From ZC4RG30 sp963726085 (GTDB taxonomy: Bacteria; Pseudomonadota; Gammaproteobacteria; Steroidobacterales; Steroidobacteraceae), in the NCBI GenBank assembly GCA_963726085.1, contig CAVSAR010000011.1, positions 62,001-126,000 on the forward strand: 64,000 nt of DNA. Direction: 5' to 3'. Positions 8,886-17,873 of the stretch are shown here, piece after piece. Each line of letters begins with the position of its first letter. The first letter of the stretch is position 1. Position numbers and translations under genes: made by a program. The notes beneath the pieces were generated by a model. That model saw only the letters and a program-made list of their open reading frames with translations, was not told the DNA's origin and did not search any database.

Positions 8886-10919
8886 CTACACCGGCACGGT
8901 GACCTGCTTGCCGCCGAACACCGACTGCCAGCTTTCGATTTCGCTGACCACCACATCGTCGGTGGCGTGGGCCAGGTCTGCCGCACGGCCGTAGTCGAGC
9001 GCGCCGTCGGGCGCGGCCAGCAGCCGGTCGATCCGGGTGTGGATGGCCTGCAGCTTCTCCGCGGTCACGCGTGAGATCGCGGAAAACCGCTCGAAGTCCC
9101 CAAAGTAACGGATGCCGGCAATTGCCCCGCCGAAGGTGGGCAACAGCACCCCCAGGAACGTGAACAGGTAGGAAAGATGTTCCGCGATGGACTTGGGCCA
9201 CAAGTGCAGCGCACCGCCACCCTTGAGCACCAGGTAACCCAGAACTGACAGGACGGCCAGCGTGAACAGCACATCGGAGAGTCGGTCAAGATTGTGATGT
9301 ACCGCGGCCAGCCGCCTGCCCTTGACAATGTGGTAGTCGCGCTGCGTCTTGACGTGGTCCCACAGGATCTCGGTCACGGCCTGGCGCAAGTAGGACTGCG
9401 TGATGACCAGGTGTGGCAGACCGACCTCGCGCAGCGCATGCCGCGCGTACCACTCTGGCCAGGAGGTATCCGTTCCCATGGGCCAGCGACCAGGCGAGCG
9501 GGCAACCCCGAATAATTGCAGGATCGGCGCATGGCGCAGGTATTCGGCCACGCGGCGGGTCTCGAACCAGCGCCGGTGCCAGCGCTGCTTCTGACCGGTG
9601 AATGTAATGGCCAGGACGGCAGCCAGCAGCGTCAACTCGAACAGGGCAAACAGCCACTTTTCGTTGGAGGTGGCGAAGGTCAGATAGGCGATGCCGCCGA
9701 CAATGGCCAGCGGCGCCAGCAGGAAGTTCAGGGTCATGCCACCGCGATACACATCCGACAGCCGCGCCGAGATGCCGTCCGCCCATGCGAAGCGGCGCAG
9801 GATGCCGACCTCGATGGCAGACATGTAGTCAGTCAACTGCCCCGGCAGCGCTCGCGCCAGTGCCAGGGGTCCCGCGGCGCTGCGGACGGCGATCGCATCA
9901 GGAGTTTCGTACGTCACGCGCAGGTTGCGAAAACGGCTCCTGAAGTTGTCCGCACCGAACAGCGCCTCGACACGGCGATACAGATGCCACACCGGATTGC
10001 TGCGCACCGGCCAGGGCTCACGGGCGAGGACTTCCGGGCCGGGAGGTGCTCGTCGTCCGTGGCGCTTGTGAACCAGTGGGGGCTCGGCCGGATACAGCGC
10101 ATGGTGCACCAGCGCGCGCAGCTCTACCGCCCTGTCGACTTCAATGTGCGACCCAACTTGCAGGCCGGCCAGCGACTCCGGTCCGGACAGGACGCGCCAT
10201 TGGTCTGGATTGTGGGTATCAATCCAGATGACCGATGCGCCGGTCTCCAGCGCAATCTGGATGGTATGCCCCGTTCCGCCGATAAGCGCGCGGGTAAGTC
10301 CGTCCCAGACGGCGACCAGGATATCGGACTGCTCGATCATGACGCGCCCCGCCAGCGCCACGCGCAGCGAGGTTTCCGCGCCAAAAGTCGCAGACTTGCG
10401 TGAGTCGTTGGGGAATTCCAGTTTTTCCAGGTACAAATCGCGCATCAACTCATCACGATCCGCCAGTTCGAACAGGCGGGCCTGACCGGCCAGCGTGTGG
10501 ATCCGCCTTGCGCGCTCCCGCAGCTCGGCGCTGCAGTCATCGCAGTCGCCCGGGGCGCCATAGAGAAGCGCGCGCGCTTCGACTGTCGTGGTCGGATGTG
10601 CATTGATGGCGGCATTGAGCGCCAGGCCAAACGGCAACGGTGCGATGAGATCCCAACCGCGTGCCAGTGCAGATTCCGCGGCAATCTGGTCCGTGCCATC
10701 GGCGAGCAGGCAGTGCAGCCGCGTCGGCGCGATGGGACCGCTGTGCTCGGCCGCAACTGCCGCGTCGATCTCGTCCAGCACCTGCTCCAGCGCCGCCACA
10801 ATTGCCGCCCGATTGGCGGCAAACGCGGGGTTGTCCTCGCGATGCCCGGTGACACCCAGGCACAGGCGCACTATTGGCATCGGTGGAGCGGCAACAGGCT
10901 CAATGAGCTCCACGTTCAT
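8886..10919 (-). CDS. SLOG-SLATT membrane protein, predicted nucleotide-sensing effector
   Basis: 677 residues. The first 250 look like a SLOG (Rossmann, LOG/DprA-like) domain: RLCLGVTGHRED at 18-29, LLADGTDQIAAESAL, and DILVAVWDG followed by GGTGHTIQIALETGA and VIWID. The C-terminal half has two pairs of membrane spans, about 395-440 and 548-603, separated by a helical segment with RRWFETRRVAEYLRHAPIL, the SLATT-type pattern of two-TM effectors in nucleotide-centred conflict systems. In that model SLOG binds a nucleotide signal and SLATT perturbs the membrane. Its ATG overlaps the TIR-1 stop (ATGA), so it is translationally coupled and ends the TIR operon. Domain calls are by motif recognition. 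Confidence 0.78.
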   Translation of the reverse strand: MNVELIEPVAAPPMPIVRLCLGVTGHREDNPAFAANRAAIVAALEQVLDEIDAAVAAEHSGPIAPTRLHCLLADGTDQIAAESALARGWDLIAPLPFGLALNAAINAHPTTTVEARALLYGAPGDCDDCSAELRERARRIHTLAGQARLFELADRDELMRDLYLEKLEFPNDSRKSATFGAETSLRVALAGRVMIEQSDILVAVWDGLTRALIGGTGHTIQIALETGASVIWIDTHNPDQWRVLSGPESLAGLQVGSHIEVDRAVELRALVHHALYPAEPPLVHKRHGRRAPPGPEVLAREPWPVRSNPVWHLYRRVEALFGADNFRSRFRNLRVTYETPDAIAVRSAAGPLALARALPGQLTDYMSAIEVGILRRFAWADGISARLSDVYRGGMTLNFLLAPLAIVGGIAYLTFATSNEKWLFALFELTLLAAVLAITFTGQKQRWHRRWFETRRVAEYLRHAPILQLFGVARSPGRWPMGTDTSWPEWYARHALREVGLPHLVITQSYLRQAVTEILWDHVKTQRDYHIVKGRRLAAVHHNLDRLSDVLFTLAVLSVLGYLVLKGGGALHLWPKSIAEHLSYLFTFLGVLLPTFGGAIAGIRYFGDFERFSAISRVTAEKLQAIHTRIDRLLAAPDGALDYGRAADLAHATDDVVVSEIESWQSVFGGKQVTVPV

Positions 10920-12586
10920 GCAGTGACCGGCGTGTCTTCCCAGACTTTGCGCAGGACTACGTTCATCTCAGCAGCTACGTCTGGGGGAATCAGGCTCGAA
11001 AGATTGAATGCTTCCATTCCCTCCAGCGTAATGGTGGGGGCTGCCAATCGCAGGCGACGCACCGCATCGCGTGCCTCTTCGTGCAGTCCCAACTTTTCGC
11101 ATATGACAGCAATGTCCTTCATCGGATAAGCGAATCCCGGATTGAACAAAAGAGCCTGCTCCATGGCGTACCGCGACTGTTCGTATCTACCTGCCTGATA
11201 GTGGGCAAGGCCGCGGTACGCCTGAGCCAGATGGGTCATTAAGCCCCTCGGCGCCAGACTGAGCACCGCATCCGCATGCGTCAAGGCTTCGTCGGTCCGC
11301 CTGAGTCGGACACACAATTGCGCCAGGAACATCCGCACTATCGCAAGGTTTGGATTCAACTGCATGGCACGCTGCGCAATCTTCTCTGCCTCCGGCCATG
11401 CTCCACAGCTGCACAGGGCGAATCCCACCCACCCCAGGACCAACGCGTCACCGGACCCCAGTGCCAGCGCCCGCTCTGCATGGCTGCGCGCTTCCCGCAG
11501 CAAAGCCGCATCGCCACCACCGCCGCGTGAATAGAGGCCTCCCAGCGCGTTTGAAAGAACCGCATGTCCGAGGGCGTACCCAGGGGCGATGGCTAGCGCC
11601 TTGCGGGCCTCGATAGCGCTGGTTCGCAGGCTCTCGGGATCGAAGTTTGCAATTCCCGCAAACGCCCTCATCACCGCTTCCCAAGCCGTGAGGTCGCCAG
11701 GCTTCGCAAGTGCCTTCTCGATCTCAACGCGCTCGACCTGGTCGCCCAGCTGCACGGCCACCTCCGTCACCAGCAGCTCCTGCAACTCAGCCAGTTCTGT
11801 CAGTGGCCGGTCATACTTCTGCGACCACAGGATTGTACCGTTCTCCGCCTCTACCAGTTGTGCCGTGACACGCAGGCTCTTAAGCACGCGCCGCACATTC
11901 CCCTCAAGAAGGTAGCGCACGCCGAGGTCACGCCCGATGCTACGCAGATCGCTGACATTCTTGCGATACACGACCGTCGCGCTCTGGGCGATGACCTTGA
12001 TGCCGCCGCTGAGTGACAGCGCCAGAATAAGGTCCTCCACCATGCCGTCCGCGAATACGTCATCTGCCCGCTCACCCGAGCGGTTGGTAAAGGGCAGCAT
12101 CGCGAGCGAGGGTCGCTCTTCATTGCCTGGTGATCGACTGTTCGCCGTTGGCGCCGCAGATGTGACAGGCGCAAGTGAACCCGTACCACCCGCCCGTATA
12201 AACCGCCGCACATCACTCAGGAATGCCAACCAGGTCCTATCGTTGGCCTCCCCGCTCCATTTCGCCAGATCCGCAGTCTGCGTCAGCTCGAACATGATCG
12301 GCCTCTCGCATACCTCGATCATCGCCGGCACTAGTGTGCGATTGCGATCAGCCAATGTGGCTTCGGCGCGTACCCAGCGTGAGACTACCGATTTCTTCGA
12401 CCACAATACGACCACCGCCTTTGCTTCGCGCAGCGCACCCTCTGTGACTTCATCATAGGCTTCACCCGATCGTAAAGCGGCATCCCACCAGACCGTAAGG
12501 CCCTCCCGTTCAAAGGCCTCGGCAAACCGGCGCGCCACAGCTTGGTCTTCCCGGTTATAGGAAAGAAAGATTTCGGGCTGCGTCAT
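10916..12586 (-). CDS. TIR-TolB-like-TPR protein 1 (no membrane span)
   Basis: 556 residues. Residues 5-125 are a TIR domain: IFLSYNREDQAVARRFAEAF, TVWWDAALRSGE, AVVVLWSKKS and SRWVRAE, where Glu75 occupies the position of the NADase catalytic Glu of TIR enzymes. A linker leads to a TolB/FlgO-like alpha/beta domain (about 155-285; SLAMLPFTNRSG, FADGMVEDLILALS, YLLEGNVRR). The rest is helical TPR-type repeats ending at VWEDTPVTA. It lacks the transmembrane segment found in TIR-3 and TIR-4. Start and stop each overlap a neighbour by four bases (TIR-2 upstream, SLOG-SLATT downstream), showing tight translational coupling. Enzymatic activity is inferred, not shown. Confidence 0.9.
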   Translation of the reverse strand: MTQPEIFLSYNREDQAVARRFAEAFEREGLTVWWDAALRSGEAYDEVTEGALREAKAVVVLWSKKSVVSRWVRAEATLADRNRTLVPAMIEVCERPIMFELTQTADLAKWSGEANDRTWLAFLSDVRRFIRAGGTGSLAPVTSAAPTANSRSPGNEERPSLAMLPFTNRSGERADDVFADGMVEDLILALSLSGGIKVIAQSATVVYRKNVSDLRSIGRDLGVRYLLEGNVRRVLKSLRVTAQLVEAENGTILWSQKYDRPLTELAELQELLVTEVAVQLGDQVERVEIEKALAKPGDLTAWEAVMRAFAGIANFDPESLRTSAIEARKALAIAPGYALGHAVLSNALGGLYSRGGGGDAALLREARSHAERALALGSGDALVLGWVGFALCSCGAWPEAEKIAQRAMQLNPNLAIVRMFLAQLCVRLRRTDEALTHADAVLSLAPRGLMTHLAQAYRGLAHYQAGRYEQSRYAMEQALLFNPGFAYPMKDIAVICEKLGLHEEARDAVRRLRLAAPTITLEGMEAFNLSSLIPPDVAAEMNVVLRKVWEDTPVTA

Positions 12587-14373
12587 GTACCGCGACTCTC
12601 GGCCGATTCAAGTTGGGTGCGCGCGGTCGTCAGCATGGTCACGAACCGCGGATAACTTCGCATGGAATCAAAGTCGTTGTCCTTGTCGACCCATGCCAAC
12701 CATCCCGAATTTACCTTGCTGAACACGCCTTCCAGCAGGTCGCAGGCGGCTTCGGCGTCGTTCATACGCGCCATACCACAGGAAAGATTATAGAGAAGGC
12801 GAACATTGTCGGGATCAAAGAGTACAGCACGACGCGCCCACTCCCTCGCACGATCCACCTCGCCAAGTTGCGCCAAAGCAGGGACCATGAAGCCCAGGGC
12901 TCCCCCGTGATCTGGCTCCACCTCTAGCAATTTCTCACAGTGAGACACAAGTATGCGCGCGGCGGCATCGGCTTTCTGTTTGTCCCCGAGCCCGGCATAA
13001 GCCTGGACAATCATCCCAGCGGGCCGATAGGCAACAGGATCCAGGGTCATTGCGATTTCAAAGTGGCGGATGGCGTCCGGGTATTTTTGTCCGGCGATAT
13101 CCAGATATCCCGCACACAACTGCGCCTCAAAGGAATTTGGATTCATTCGCAGTGCCGTCTCTATATACGAATGGCCAGCCACCAGATCCATGCCGGCGCC
13201 GCGGCCCCGTGCCTCCGCCAGTGCGGCATATCCCTCAGCCAGGTTGGGGTCGAGCGCAATCGCCTTTTCGGCCGCAAGGACCGCCCGATCCAGCGAGGAA
13301 CCGCTCACACCCCGCTGGGCCATTTCGCTCTCCGCGAAAGACAGTTGCGCCCACGCCTGGGCGCAGCTGGCATCCAGCTCCACAATGCGATTGCAGATTC
13401 TCGCGATCAATGGCTGCATGCGTTCGCTGCCGGTACGACTGAACTGCCGCGCCAGCAGGAACAGCTCGTAGGCCTCGGAACTGTTGGTGGTGCGTTGGGC
13501 GATAGCCTTCCGTTCGGCTGGCGCAAGCTTCACCTTCAGCGCGGCGACGATAGCCTGGGAAATCTCCTCCTGGATGGCAAAGATGTCGTCAAGCGTGCGA
13601 TCGAACCGGTCGGCCCAGATCTGCGCGTCGGTGGTGACCTCCACCAGCTGCGCGGTAATGCGAACCCGCGACCCGCTCTTGCGAATGCTGCCTTCCAGGA
13701 TGTGCGAGACGTGCTGTTCACGCCCGATCTGTGCCGCCGCGATTGTCCTGCCCTTTAACGAAAATGCTGCGTTTCGCGACACGACCGACAGCGCGGACAC
13801 ACGCCCCAGGTCTGTAATGATGTCCTCCGTGACGCCGTCGCTGAAATACTCCTGCTCCGGGTCGCCACTCATGTTTACAAACGGCAACACCAATATCGCG
13901 GGACGCACTGATGCACCCTCGTACGGGGCCCTTGATGCCGGATGCGTAATGGCTGCCAGAGGCGACGGTGTAAGCACGGATCGCGCGGCAATGCGCCGCT
14001 TCACATCGGCAACCAGCCCCATCCAGACCCGGTCCTTAGGTGAACCATCCCAATGCATGAGTTCCGCGGATTGCGTCAGCTCGAACATGATGGGCCGGTC
14101 GCAGGTCTCGATCATCACCGGCACCAGTGTCTTGTTGCGATCCGCCAGCGTGGCTTCGGCCCGCACCCAGCGCGAGGCAACAGAGGTCTTTGACCACAGC
14201 ACCACTACGGCCTTGGCTTCACGCAGCGCCTTCTCGGTTACTTCGTCGTAGGCCTCGCCCGAGCGCAGGGTTTCGTCCCACCACACACCAACACCCTCGC
14301 GCTCGAAACCCTCGGCAAATCGTCGCGCGATGACCTGATCCTCACGGCTATATGAAAGAAAGACGTCCGTCAT
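12583..14373 (-). CDS. TIR-TolB-like-TPR protein 2 (no membrane span)
   Basis: 596 residues from ATG 14373; the frame is open further upstream, but MTDVFLSYSRED aligns with the starts of its paralogues and the longer reading would overlap TIR-3. The TIR domain (1-125) has VGVWWDETLRSGE, AVVVLWSKTS and SRWVRAE with the putative catalytic Glu73. The middle TolB-like domain has AILVLPFVNMSGDPEQEYFS and HILEGSIRKSGSRVRITAQL, the usual pattern in TPR-linked signalling proteins. About 300 residues of TPR-like helices follow. There is no transmembrane helix between TIR and TolB-like parts. It is followed with a four-base overlap by TIR-1 and preceded by TIR-3 with a 19-base gap. Confidence 0.9.
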   Translation of the reverse strand: MTDVFLSYSREDQVIARRFAEGFEREGVGVWWDETLRSGEAYDEVTEKALREAKAVVVLWSKTSVASRWVRAEATLADRNKTLVPVMIETCDRPIMFELTQSAELMHWDGSPKDRVWMGLVADVKRRIAARSVLTPSPLAAITHPASRAPYEGASVRPAILVLPFVNMSGDPEQEYFSDGVTEDIITDLGRVSALSVVSRNAAFSLKGRTIAAAQIGREQHVSHILEGSIRKSGSRVRITAQLVEVTTDAQIWADRFDRTLDDIFAIQEEISQAIVAALKVKLAPAERKAIAQRTTNSSEAYELFLLARQFSRTGSERMQPLIARICNRIVELDASCAQAWAQLSFAESEMAQRGVSGSSLDRAVLAAEKAIALDPNLAEGYAALAEARGRGAGMDLVAGHSYIETALRMNPNSFEAQLCAGYLDIAGQKYPDAIRHFEIAMTLDPVAYRPAGMIVQAYAGLGDKQKADAAARILVSHCEKLLEVEPDHGGALGFMVPALAQLGEVDRAREWARRAVLFDPDNVRLLYNLSCGMARMNDAEAACDLLEGVFSKVNSGWLAWVDKDNDFDSMRSYPRFVTMLTTARTQLESAESRGT

Positions 14374-14392
14374 GACACTGCGCTTGCCCCGA

Positions 14393-16411
14393 TCATTTGC
14401 ATTCGAAATCTTCCTTGCCAACTGGTCTGCAGAAGTCACCCCAGTTGCCGGCGGCGCGCCAGTAGGCGGCGACACCAATGTCTTGCAGTAGTTGCTTGAA
14501 TCCAGGTTCACCACGTAAATCACGCATTACTGGCCGCCATAGTATGAAGCCCCAGATTTCGAAGCTGTAACCCTTGTGGCTCATGGCCTCGAACGTCTGC
14601 AAAGCAAGCTTGTGATCCCCAAGGTAGGTCGCCCACTGGGCAATACTGGACATGGTGTAGATATTGGCGGTATCCCGCGACTCATATTGCTGGTGCAGAT
14701 TGCGCAGGGCCACAGCAGGCTCGTCCAGCAAGGGCTCGCCGGCGACGCTGGATACATCTGGCCCCGCTTCCCTAACTGCGACGAGCGCAGCCTTAAGCTT
14801 CGCTTCATTGCGGCTTGCCATGGCGCGCGTTACGGCAGTACCCAGCAGTGCGGGGGTGCGTCCACCGGGAAGCTGCAATAATTGGCGCATTTCTGCATCG
14901 GCGCGCTCCACTTCCCCCGTGAGCTCGTATGCCATCAGCAAGTTGGTGCGCGCAAAGATGTCCAGCGGGTCATCCTTCTTCACTTTCTCAAGCACCGTGA
15001 CGGCCTCTTTGGCCCGTCCCACGCCCTCCAGGAACTGGCCGTGGCGAAACCGTGCGCGCACCCCCAGCCCCCCGGTCAGTGCCAGGGCCTCATTCAGCAG
15101 CCGCTCCATGCCGATGAGATCGCCCTCGCGAGCCGCGCGATAGGACAAGGCGAAACTGGCCTCGGGGGATTTCGGCGACAGCGCCACAACCCGGTCGATC
15201 GCCCCGTTGAGCTGGCGCTCGTATGGCGGGAGGGACTGCGGATCGTTGGGTGTAGCGCGGATGTACGCATCCACCAGCCACAGCCATGCCTGGACATAGC
15301 CCGGATCGAGCGATACAGCGCGCTCCAGGTGCGGCGCCGCGGCGCGCATAGATGCCGTGTCGTTCGAATTGAGCAGCGCCCTGCCGGCAAGAAATTCGTC
15401 GTATGCCGCCACATTTTTCGTGCCGCCACCCCTGGGCGCGCCCATGCGCACCTGCAGTTCCTGGGCCACGGCTTTGGCGATCTCTTCCTGGATGGCAAAG
15501 ATATCGTCAAGCGATCGCTCGTAGGTCTCGGACCAAACATGTGACCCGTCCGCAGTATTGATCAGCTGCGCCGTAATCTTGACCCGCTTGCCGGATTTGC
15601 GGACGCTTCCTTCCAGCAGGTGGTTGACGCCGAGCACTTCGCCGATATGCCGTAGGTCCTCGTTCTTTCCCTTGAACGCGAACGATGAAGTACGGCCAAT
15701 CACGCGCAGGTCAGGTACCTGTGCCAGCTGGTTGAGCAGCTCCTCCGACAGGCCATCGGAAAAATACTCTTGTTCCGGGTCGGAGGACATGTTGACAAAG
15801 GGCAGGACGGCGATCGACGCCGGCACCGCGGCGGTCGAACTAGCGGGAGTGGACGACGCGACCAATGTACCTTTGGGCGCCAGATGCTGGCGCAGCATCC
15901 ATAGCCCGGCACCCGCAATCAGCAATACGCCGATGCCAATCGCCATCACCGCGCGATTGATCCGGCGCTTGCGATCCGCGGGGATTGCAGGCTGCGTCGA
16001 ACGCCCCATTTCGGGATCGCCCTTTTGCACCAGTCGCCGTACGCTTGCCAGGTACGCCTGCCAGTCCTTGTCATTGGCGTCACCAGACCAGTTCGAAAGG
16101 TCCGCGGTCTGCTTTAGTTCGAACATGATCGGCCGTTTGCACGCCTCGATCATCGCTGGCACCAGCGTGCCGCTGCGATCTGCCTGGGTTGCCTCGGCCC
16201 GCACCCAACGCGACGCCACTGACTTCCTTGACCACAGGACGACCACAGCCCGGGCTTCTTCAAGGGCCTTTTCGGTTACTTCGTCATAGTCTTCGCCAGC
16301 ATTGAGCGTCTGATCCCACCAGACCGTGAAACCCGCACGTTCAAAGCCCTCGGCAAAGCGTCGTGCAATCGCCTGATCGTCACGGCTATAGGAGAGAAAG
16401 ATATCGGGCAT
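14393..16411 (-). CDS. TIR-TM-TolB-like-TPR protein 3
   Basis: 672 residues from ATG 16411 (MPDIFLSYSRDDQ), matching paralogue starts. Domains: TIR 1-125 with WWDQTLNAGE and SRWVRAE (Glu73 as candidate catalytic residue); a basic stretch DRKRR and one membrane helix near 152-173 (AVMAIGIGVLLIAGAGLWML); TolB-like domain with IAVLPFVNMSSDPEQEYFS and LLEGSVRKSGKRVKITAQL; then TPR-like repeats. The single helix would leave TIR in the cytoplasm and the TolB-like/TPR part in the periplasm, so it may couple an outside cue to TIR. The C-terminus NWGDFCRPVGKEDFEC is shared with TIR-4, including two cysteines. It is separated from the M20 peptidase gene by 34 bases. Confidence 0.9.
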   Translation of the reverse strand: MPDIFLSYSRDDQAIARRFAEGFERAGFTVWWDQTLNAGEDYDEVTEKALEEARAVVVLWSRKSVASRWVRAEATQADRSGTLVPAMIEACKRPIMFELKQTADLSNWSGDANDKDWQAYLASVRRLVQKGDPEMGRSTQPAIPADRKRRINRAVMAIGIGVLLIAGAGLWMLRQHLAPKGTLVASSTPASSTAAVPASIAVLPFVNMSSDPEQEYFSDGLSEELLNQLAQVPDLRVIGRTSSFAFKGKNEDLRHIGEVLGVNHLLEGSVRKSGKRVKITAQLINTADGSHVWSETYERSLDDIFAIQEEIAKAVAQELQVRMGAPRGGGTKNVAAYDEFLAGRALLNSNDTASMRAAAPHLERAVSLDPGYVQAWLWLVDAYIRATPNDPQSLPPYERQLNGAIDRVVALSPKSPEASFALSYRAAREGDLIGMERLLNEALALTGGLGVRARFRHGQFLEGVGRAKEAVTVLEKVKKDDPLDIFARTNLLMAYELTGEVERADAEMRQLLQLPGGRTPALLGTAVTRAMASRNEAKLKAALVAVREAGPDVSSVAGEPLLDEPAVALRNLHQQYESRDTANIYTMSSIAQWATYLGDHKLALQTFEAMSHKGYSFEIWGFILWRPVMRDLRGEPGFKQLLQDIGVAAYWRAAGNWGDFCRPVGKEDFECK

Positions 16412-16445
16412 TCTTGAGTCCCTGTTCGGCGGCCGCGCCGAGTGG

Positions 16446-17873
16446 CTAATCCTCGCCGTTTGCGTAGAGTTTGACCACTTCGTACAGGAACCTGCGACCG
16501 TCCAGCAGCGATTTGACCCGGATGCGTTCATCCAGGCCATGGGCATGCGAACCTTCGGGGTCTGCAAACATGCCCGACAGTCCATAAGTCGGGATTCCGC
16601 CCGCGTCCAGGTACCTGCCATCGGTGGCGCCCACCGACATCGTGGGTATCAGGGGAACGCCTGGCCAGATCTTGGCAGCCACGGCCTGCGCCGGACCGAG
16701 GATGGCGCTTGTCATGCGGGGCGCCTGAGACTGCATGGCAGGTTCTCCGGTCGCGGCCACAGTAATCTTTTCATCGGCGAGCACGTCGCGGATTTCCCGC
16801 TGCACATCCGCGACCGAAACGCCTGGAAGGATGCGACAGTTGACGATAGCGCGTACATGCTGCGGCAGGGCATTGTCCGCATGGCCGCCTTCAATCTGGG
16901 TCACCACGCAGGTTGTGCGCAAGGCGGCGTTCCAGGCGGGGTTGACGGCCCAAAGCCTTTGCACGGCTGGCTCGTCCCGCGGATTGGCCAGCACGGCGCG
17001 CATGTCCTTGGCGATTTGCGGCGCGACCGACTTGCTCATCGCCTCGAAATAGGCGCGCGTGGTCGGATTGAAGGAGACAGTAAAGTCATGCGCGCCCATG
17101 CGCACCAGCCCGGCACTGAGGCGCACGATCGGATTACTGTGCGTTGGCCGCGCGCTGTGCCCGCCGCCATCGGTTGCCTCCAATGCGAAATCCTGGAATC
17201 CCTTCTCACCTGCCTGGATCTGCAAGGTAACTGGCCTCCCGTCCTTGTCGAGCTCGCCACCGGCGCCCTCATTGAGTGCGAAGGAGGCGCTGAGCACCTG
17301 CGGCTGCGCCGCCACCAGCCATTTGACCGTATTGAAGATATCGGGCGTTTCTTCGCCGCAGGTCAGTGCCAACTTGATATCGCGTCGCGGCCTGAATCCC
17401 TCCTTGCGATACCGAACCAGGTTATCCGTAAACACCGAGGCCATCGCCTTGTCGTCGGCTGCGCCGCGCGCATAGAAGTATCCGCCCTCCTCGACAAGCT
17501 TGAAGGGATCCCGTTGCCAGTCCTTGCGCTTTGCCTCAACCACATCAATATGCGCCAGCAGCAGGATCGGCTTGGCCTTCGGCTCGCGGCCACGCAGGAC
17601 GGCAACCAGCGCGCCATCATTTGGGCGGTCTGGCGGTGCGAGGATCTGCATGTCGCCCGCGGGAATCCCCGCTGCCAGCAGGTGTGTGCGCATGGCTTCG
17701 GCCGCCTTCGTGCAGCTACCCACCGAACGCGTCGTGTTGAGTTCCACCAGCTCCTTGTAAAGCGCGCGAAATTCAACCTCCCCTGGGTCGGCCGCCTGTG
17801 ACGTGGATGTGCCAGCCACGCTGGCTATCAGAATAGAGACTGCGCCGCGCGCTAGGGCCTTCTTCAGTGACAC
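16446..17873 (-). CDS. Exported M20-family metallopeptidase
   Basis: 475 residues with a signal peptide (ILIASVAGTSTSQAADP). M20/ArgE/carboxypeptidase G2-type metal ligands are present: LLAHIDVVEA, the bridging Asp in ARGAADDKAM, the general base and ligand in CGEETPD, and the C-terminal His in HAHGLDERI. The dimerisation domain lies in the middle. Members cleave acyl-amino acids or dipeptides; this one would act outside the cytoplasm. Its start overlaps the end of TIR-4 by 10 bases and it precedes TIR-3, so it is embedded in the TIR operon. That placement may be functional or mere hitchhiking. Confidence 0.92.
   Translation of the reverse strand: MSLKKALARGAVSILIASVAGTSTSQAADPGEVEFRALYKELVELNTTRSVGSCTKAAEAMRTHLLAAGIPAGDMQILAPPDRPNDGALVAVLRGREPKAKPILLLAHIDVVEAKRKDWQRDPFKLVEEGGYFYARGAADDKAMASVFTDNLVRYRKEGFRPRRDIKLALTCGEETPDIFNTVKWLVAAQPQVLSASFALNEGAGGELDKDGRPVTLQIQAGEKGFQDFALEATDGGGHSARPTHSNPIVRLSAGLVRMGAHDFTVSFNPTTRAYFEAMSKSVAPQIAKDMRAVLANPRDEPAVQRLWAVNPAWNAALRTTCVVTQIEGGHADNALPQHVRAIVNCRILPGVSVADVQREIRDVLADEKITVAATGEPAMQSQAPRMTSAILGPAQAVAAKIWPGVPLIPTMSVGATDGRYLDAGGIPTYGLSGMFADPEGSHAHGLDERIRVKSLLDGRRFLYEVVKLYANGED

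Noticed and set aside
14374..14523. N-terminal extension of TIR-2 upstream of 14373
   Set aside because: It overlaps the end of TIR-3 and only the ATG at 14373 aligns with the other TIR starts.
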